A stretch of 64,000 nucleotides of DNA from JAAYAY01 sp964563135. Lineage in GTDB: Bacteria; Planctomycetota; Planctomycetia; Pirellulales; Thermoguttaceae. The stretch spans positions 1 through 64,000 of the forward strand of contig CAZLWV010000004.1 of NCBI GenBank assembly GCA_964563135.1. The letters are read 5' to 3'. The position numbers and the translations under genes were made by a program. The notes under the pieces are model-generated. The model saw nothing but the letters and a program-made list of their open reading frames with translations. It was not told the DNA's origin and searched no databases. The first letter of the stretch is position 1. The number at the start of each line of letters is the position of its first letter. This document shows, in pieces, positions 61,274 through 64,000 of this stretch.

Positions 61274-62197
61274 ATGAAGTCGTCTGGTTCCGAGGTCACG
61301 CGGCGAGCGGTGCTGGTCAGGGCGGCCCAGGCCACCATGGCGGCAGGCATTCTGCAAGTGGCAGCCGGGCCGAGGCCTGCCCCTGCGGCCGAGTCGTTGG
61401 GGCGTTTTCCCGATTTCGAGATCTGGGACATGCATGGCCATCTCGGCTCGCCCGGCGACGATCCCAAGGCCAGGATCGCCGGCCTCCTGCGGTCGGCCGA
61501 CCGCATGGGAATCGAGCGGCTGATCGTGTTCATGGGCTACCCGTGGTCCAACGAGCCGGGGCCCGACGAACTGCGCCGGCAGAACGACCAGGTGCTCGAG
61601 GCCCTCCAGCATGCCGCTGGCCGCATGCTCGGCTTCGTGTACGTTAACCCCAGCCACACCGAGGCAAGCCTGGCCGAGATGGACCGCTGCATCCGCGGCG
61701 GCCCGATGGTCGGTGTCAAGCTGTGGGTGGCCGTGCGGTGCCGCGAAGAATGCCTCGACCCGATCGTCCAGCGCGCGGTCGAGCTCAAGGCGCCGGTGCT
61801 CCAGCACACCTGGACCAAGATCACCGGGAACCTTCCCGGCGAATCGACGATCGGCGATCTGGCCCTCCTGGCCGCCCGCCACCCCAAGGCGTCGTTCATT
61901 GCCGCCCACACCAACGGCGACTGGGAGCTGGGGATCCGGGCGATACGTGCCCTGCCGAACGTGACTGCGGAGATCTGCGGCAGCGATCCGACCGCCGGTT
62001 TCGTGGAAATGGCCGTGCGTGAACTGGGGGCCGAACGTGTGATGTACGGCAGCGACTTCAGCGGCCGCAGTTTCGCCTCCCAATTGGCCAAGGTCTATGG
62101 AGCCGATGTTCCGGACGAGGCCAAACGGCTGATCTTCGCCGGCAACATCAAACGCATGCTTGCGCCGATTCTTCAGGAGAAGGGGGTGGCCCTATGA
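61274..62197 (+). CDS. Amidohydrolase-2 family protein, Tat-exported
   Basis: The 307-aa protein starts at ATG 61274. A twin-arginine-like leader (MKSSGSEVTRRAVLVRAAQA) precedes the barrel. Metal-dependent TIM-barrel hydrolase features of PF04909 are present: IWDMHGHLGSPGD (HxH), VLQHTWTKITGN, FIAAHTNGDWELG and RVMYGSDFSGRS (terminal Asp). Relatives hydrolyse or decarboxylate ring compounds; the substrate is unknown. Its stop overlaps the next start as ATGA, so it is translationally coupled to a paralogue. Confidence 0.87.
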   Translation: MKSSGSEVTRRAVLVRAAQATMAAGILQVAAGPRPAPAAESLGRFPDFEIWDMHGHLGSPGDDPKARIAGLLRSADRMGIERLIVFMGYPWSNEPGPDELRRQNDQVLEALQHAAGRMLGFVYVNPSHTEASLAEMDRCIRGGPMVGVKLWVAVRCREECLDPIVQRAVELKAPVLQHTWTKITGNLPGESTIGDLALLAARHPKASFIAAHTNGDWELGIRAIRALPNVTAEICGSDPTAGFVEMAVRELGAERVMYGSDFSGRSFASQLAKVYGADVPDEAKRLIFAGNIKRMLAPILQEKGVAL

Positions 62198-62964
62198 TCG
62201 TCGATGTCAACGTTCATCTGTCCCGCTGGCCTTTCCGCAGGCTTCCCTGCGATGAATTGCCCAAACTGATCGCCAGGCTCGCAGCCGGCGGCGTGAGCCA
62301 GGCCTGGGCAGGAAGCCTGGACGGCATCTTCCACAGGGACCTCGGCGCCGTCAATTCCCGGCTGGCCGCCGATTGCCGCCGGGAACCGTCGGGAATGCTC
62401 CTGCCCTTCGGCACCGTCAACCCCATGCTTCCCGACTGGCCCGAAGACCTTCGCCGCTGCCAGGAAGAGCACAACATGCCGGGAATCCGGCTCTACCCGG
62501 GATACCACGGGTACGGCCTCGGCGAGCCCGTTCTTGAACAGCTCCTGGCCATGGCCGACCGGCGCGGCCTGATCGTGCAGATCGCGATGCGGATCGAGGA
62601 CACCCGGACGCAGCATCCGCTCATGCATGTGCCCGATGTGGATCCCAAGCCTTTGCCGGCGCTGGTGGCTCGCCATCCCCAACTCCCCGTCGTTCTCCTC
62701 GGCGCGCTGAAGACGGTTCAAGGCGCCCCGCTCGATGCGCTGATCGCGGCCGGGCAGGTCTATGTCGAGATCTCCATGCTCGAAGGGGTCGAAGGCCTTG
62801 CCGGCCTGCTCGCGCGGATCCCGGTCGAGCGGGTCCTGTTCGGTTCCCACCTGCCGTTGTTCGTGCTGGAGTCGGCCCTGCTCAAGCTGCGGGAATGCAG
62901 TCTCACGCCCGACCAGTTGGATGCCATCACCCACCGCAGCGCCCGGCGGCTGCTGAAGGGCTGA
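62194..62964 (+). CDS. Amidohydrolase family protein, paralogue lacking the first His
   Basis: The 256-aa protein starts MIVDVNVHLSRWPFRRLPCD and overlaps the upstream stop by four bases. Similar barrel strands follow: PSGMLLPFGTVNPMLPDWPE, GIRLYPGYHGYGLGEPVLEQ, LPVVLLGALKTVQG and VERVLFGSHLPLF. Where the partner has HxH, this one has NxH (VNVH), and the terminal Asp of the YGSDF motif is replaced in FGSHLP. Catalysis may therefore differ or be lost. There is no signal peptide, unlike its exported partner. The pair may form a heteromeric enzyme, which is inference. Confidence 0.83.
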   Translation: MIVDVNVHLSRWPFRRLPCDELPKLIARLAAGGVSQAWAGSLDGIFHRDLGAVNSRLAADCRREPSGMLLPFGTVNPMLPDWPEDLRRCQEEHNMPGIRLYPGYHGYGLGEPVLEQLLAMADRRGLIVQIAMRIEDTRTQHPLMHVPDVDPKPLPALVARHPQLPVVLLGALKTVQGAPLDALIAAGQVYVEISMLEGVEGLAGLLARIPVERVLFGSHLPLFVLESALLKLRECSLTPDQLDAITHRSARRLLKG

Positions 62965-63252
62965 GCCCGCCATGGGGCCCGGATCATCCAGGTTGTGTCC
63001 TGCTCCCGCGCTGCCGACCAGCGCCCCGCCAATTCCTCTCCGGCGGACTGCCACCTCCTGGGGGCGATGACTTATCTCTGGCCGGGCCGACGAAATCCTT
63101 CCCCGCCAGAATCGGCCAATCGGCCGTTCTCGTCGCGGGCAACTGCTGACAAACCGCGAGGCGTGGTTTAGAATCGACCGTTTGCCTTCAGGCCCGATGC
63201 CAGGCTGCCGTGCCCGGCGTGCCCCGCGATGTACCCATGCGGAGACTCGTTC

Positions 63253-64000
63253 ATGTCCCGGTATGTGACTTTTCCGATGATTCTGCTGCTGGCCGTGGGC
63301 GTGCTTGCGGCCGCTGCATCCGAGGATTCGCGGTTTACCAAAACCAACAGCCGCAGCCAGTATGTCCACTGGATCGATCTCTACGATGCCGGCGACAAGC
63401 GGATCGACCCGGCGGCCGAATCGCCGCCTCCCTATTCGCCGCAGTTCACCTGTGGACGTTGCCACGACTACAAGGCGATCATCACGGGGCACCATTTCAA
63501 TGGCATCGACCGGGCCTCGTCCGCTGGGCGGCCCGGCGAACCGTGGATCTGGACCGATGAACGAACCGGCACACAGGTTCCGCTCTCCTATCGGGGCTGG
63601 ATGGGAACCTACGATCCGGGATCGCTGGGAATCTCGGCTCGCCAGTTCGTGCTCAAGTTCGGCCGTCACCTGCCTGGCGGCGGGCCGGGCGAAGCGGTGC
63701 CCGCCGTGCCCGAAGCGGCTGCGGCGCCGGGCGCCAAGGCCGAGGAGGGCAAGGAAGCAACGGAAGCCAAACGCTGGAAGCTCTCGGGCCTGCTGAACGT
63801 CGACTGCATGATCTGCCACGGCAACGACCATGCCTACAGCCAGGAGGCCTGGTGGAACCAGATTCAGAGCGAGAATTTCGCCTGGGCGTCGACCGCGGCA
63901 GCCGGGATCGGCAGTGTGGAAGGAAAAGTCTCGGGGCTGAAAGACGACTTCGATCCGGCCAAGGCGGCGCCGGACTCCAAAGAAAAGCTGCCCACGGTCC
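63253..64000 (+). CDS. Multiheme c-type cytochrome, 3'-truncated
   Basis: An ATG at 63253 with GGAGACTC upstream opens a frame that runs off the right edge, so only about 249 residues are visible. A signal peptide (MSRYVTFPMILLLAVGVLAA) is followed by TCGRCHDYKAIITGHHFNGI, with a heme c motif near residue 67. A second, CMICHGNDHAYSQEAW, lies near residue 185. More hemes are likely beyond the edge. The long Ala/Glu-rich linker around residues 150-178 (EGKEATEAKRWK) separates the two motifs. It is exported and probably part of an electron-transfer chain. The stop codon is outside the window. Confidence 0.85.
   Translation, partial: MSRYVTFPMILLLAVGVLAAAASEDSRFTKTNSRSQYVHWIDLYDAGDKRIDPAAESPPPYSPQFTCGRCHDYKAIITGHHFNGIDRASSAGRPGEPWIWTDERTGTQVPLSYRGWMGTYDPGSLGISARQFVLKFGRHLPGGGPGEAVPAVPEAAAAPGAKAEEGKEATEAKRWKLSGLLNVDCMICHGNDHAYSQEAWWNQIQSENFAWASTAAAGIGSVEGKVSGLKDDFDPAKAAPDSKEKLPTV

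Noticed and set aside
62173..63831. 552-aa minus-strand open frame
   Set aside because: It covers the second amidohydrolase and the start of the cytochrome gene in antisense; no domain seen.
1..64000. CRISPR arrays, rRNA genes, replication origin or prophage
   Set aside because: No regularly spaced repeats, rRNA cores, dnaA boxes cluster or phage structural genes were seen.

Overview
The window looks like a piece of a draft or metagenome-assembled genome of a planctomycete, probably Pirellulales-like. It is GC-rich and contains two scaffold gaps of exactly ten Ns. Lineage markers include a DUF1559-type domain, an SHD1-like domain, a prenyltransferase/squalene-oxidase repeat protein with an N-terminal anchor, an FG-GAP protein with the N-terminal signature LEPLEQRQVLS, PQQ/PD40 propeller proteins, sulfatases, DUF4159 and DUF4838 proteins, and many Tat-exported oxidoreductases and isomerases. 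No phage, plasmid or CRISPR region is visible.

Layout: 1-10.3 kb holds a truncated DUF4159 protein, a 68-aa membrane protein, a PIG-L deacetylase, protein-L-isoaspartate methyltransferase (pcm), a PQQ propeller, DinB, a double alpha/beta-hydrolase esterase, a zinc-ribbon protein next to recJ, and ribosomal protein L33. 10.8-15.1 kb holds the squalene-oxidase-like protein, a sorbitol-type dehydrogenase and a glycosyltransferase. 15.5-18.8 kb is accessory: tRNA-Ser(CGA), a helicase remnant resembling DrmD of DISARM, an AlbA_2/ATPase/winged-helix protein, and repeat-bearing non-coding DNA. 18.8-20.8 kb is a two-gene Trk/Ktr potassium-uptake operon. 21-38.7 kb is a block of exported catabolic and redox proteins: DUF4838, a heme/PD40/TPR protein, an FG-GAP giant, Gfo/Idh oxidoreductase, sugar isomerase, sulfatase, a glycosidase-like propeller split by a gap, and a LamG/propeller/cytochrome c protein. 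That last gene lies downstream of trpB-trpA and is joined to it by a small membrane protein through two GTGA stop/start overlaps. 41.4-51.5 kb has PilZ, a radical-SAM fragment, a CsgG-like giant, glnD (frameshifted), a tRNA remnant, creatininase, FHA and an isomerase. 51.5-57 kb has a tandem 92-bp repeat and a two-gene operon carrying three copies of one propeller-plus-Ig-like module. 57.4-64 kb has a RAYT transposase remnant, DUF2293, an agarase-like hydrolase, two coupled amidohydrolases and a truncated multiheme protein.

Overall the window mixes housekeeping genes (recJ, rpmG, trpAB, glnD, pcm, trkHA) with genes for secreted polysaccharide and sulfate-ester breakdown. The most notable signals are several independent palindromic repeat elements together with a dead RAYT transposase, a decayed tRNA-adjacent island, a tRNA-His-like gene apparently deleted between two short repeats, the triplicated propeller module, and the trp-operon link to an exported cytochrome. 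Many very long open frames antisense to real genes are high-GC shadows and were left out.
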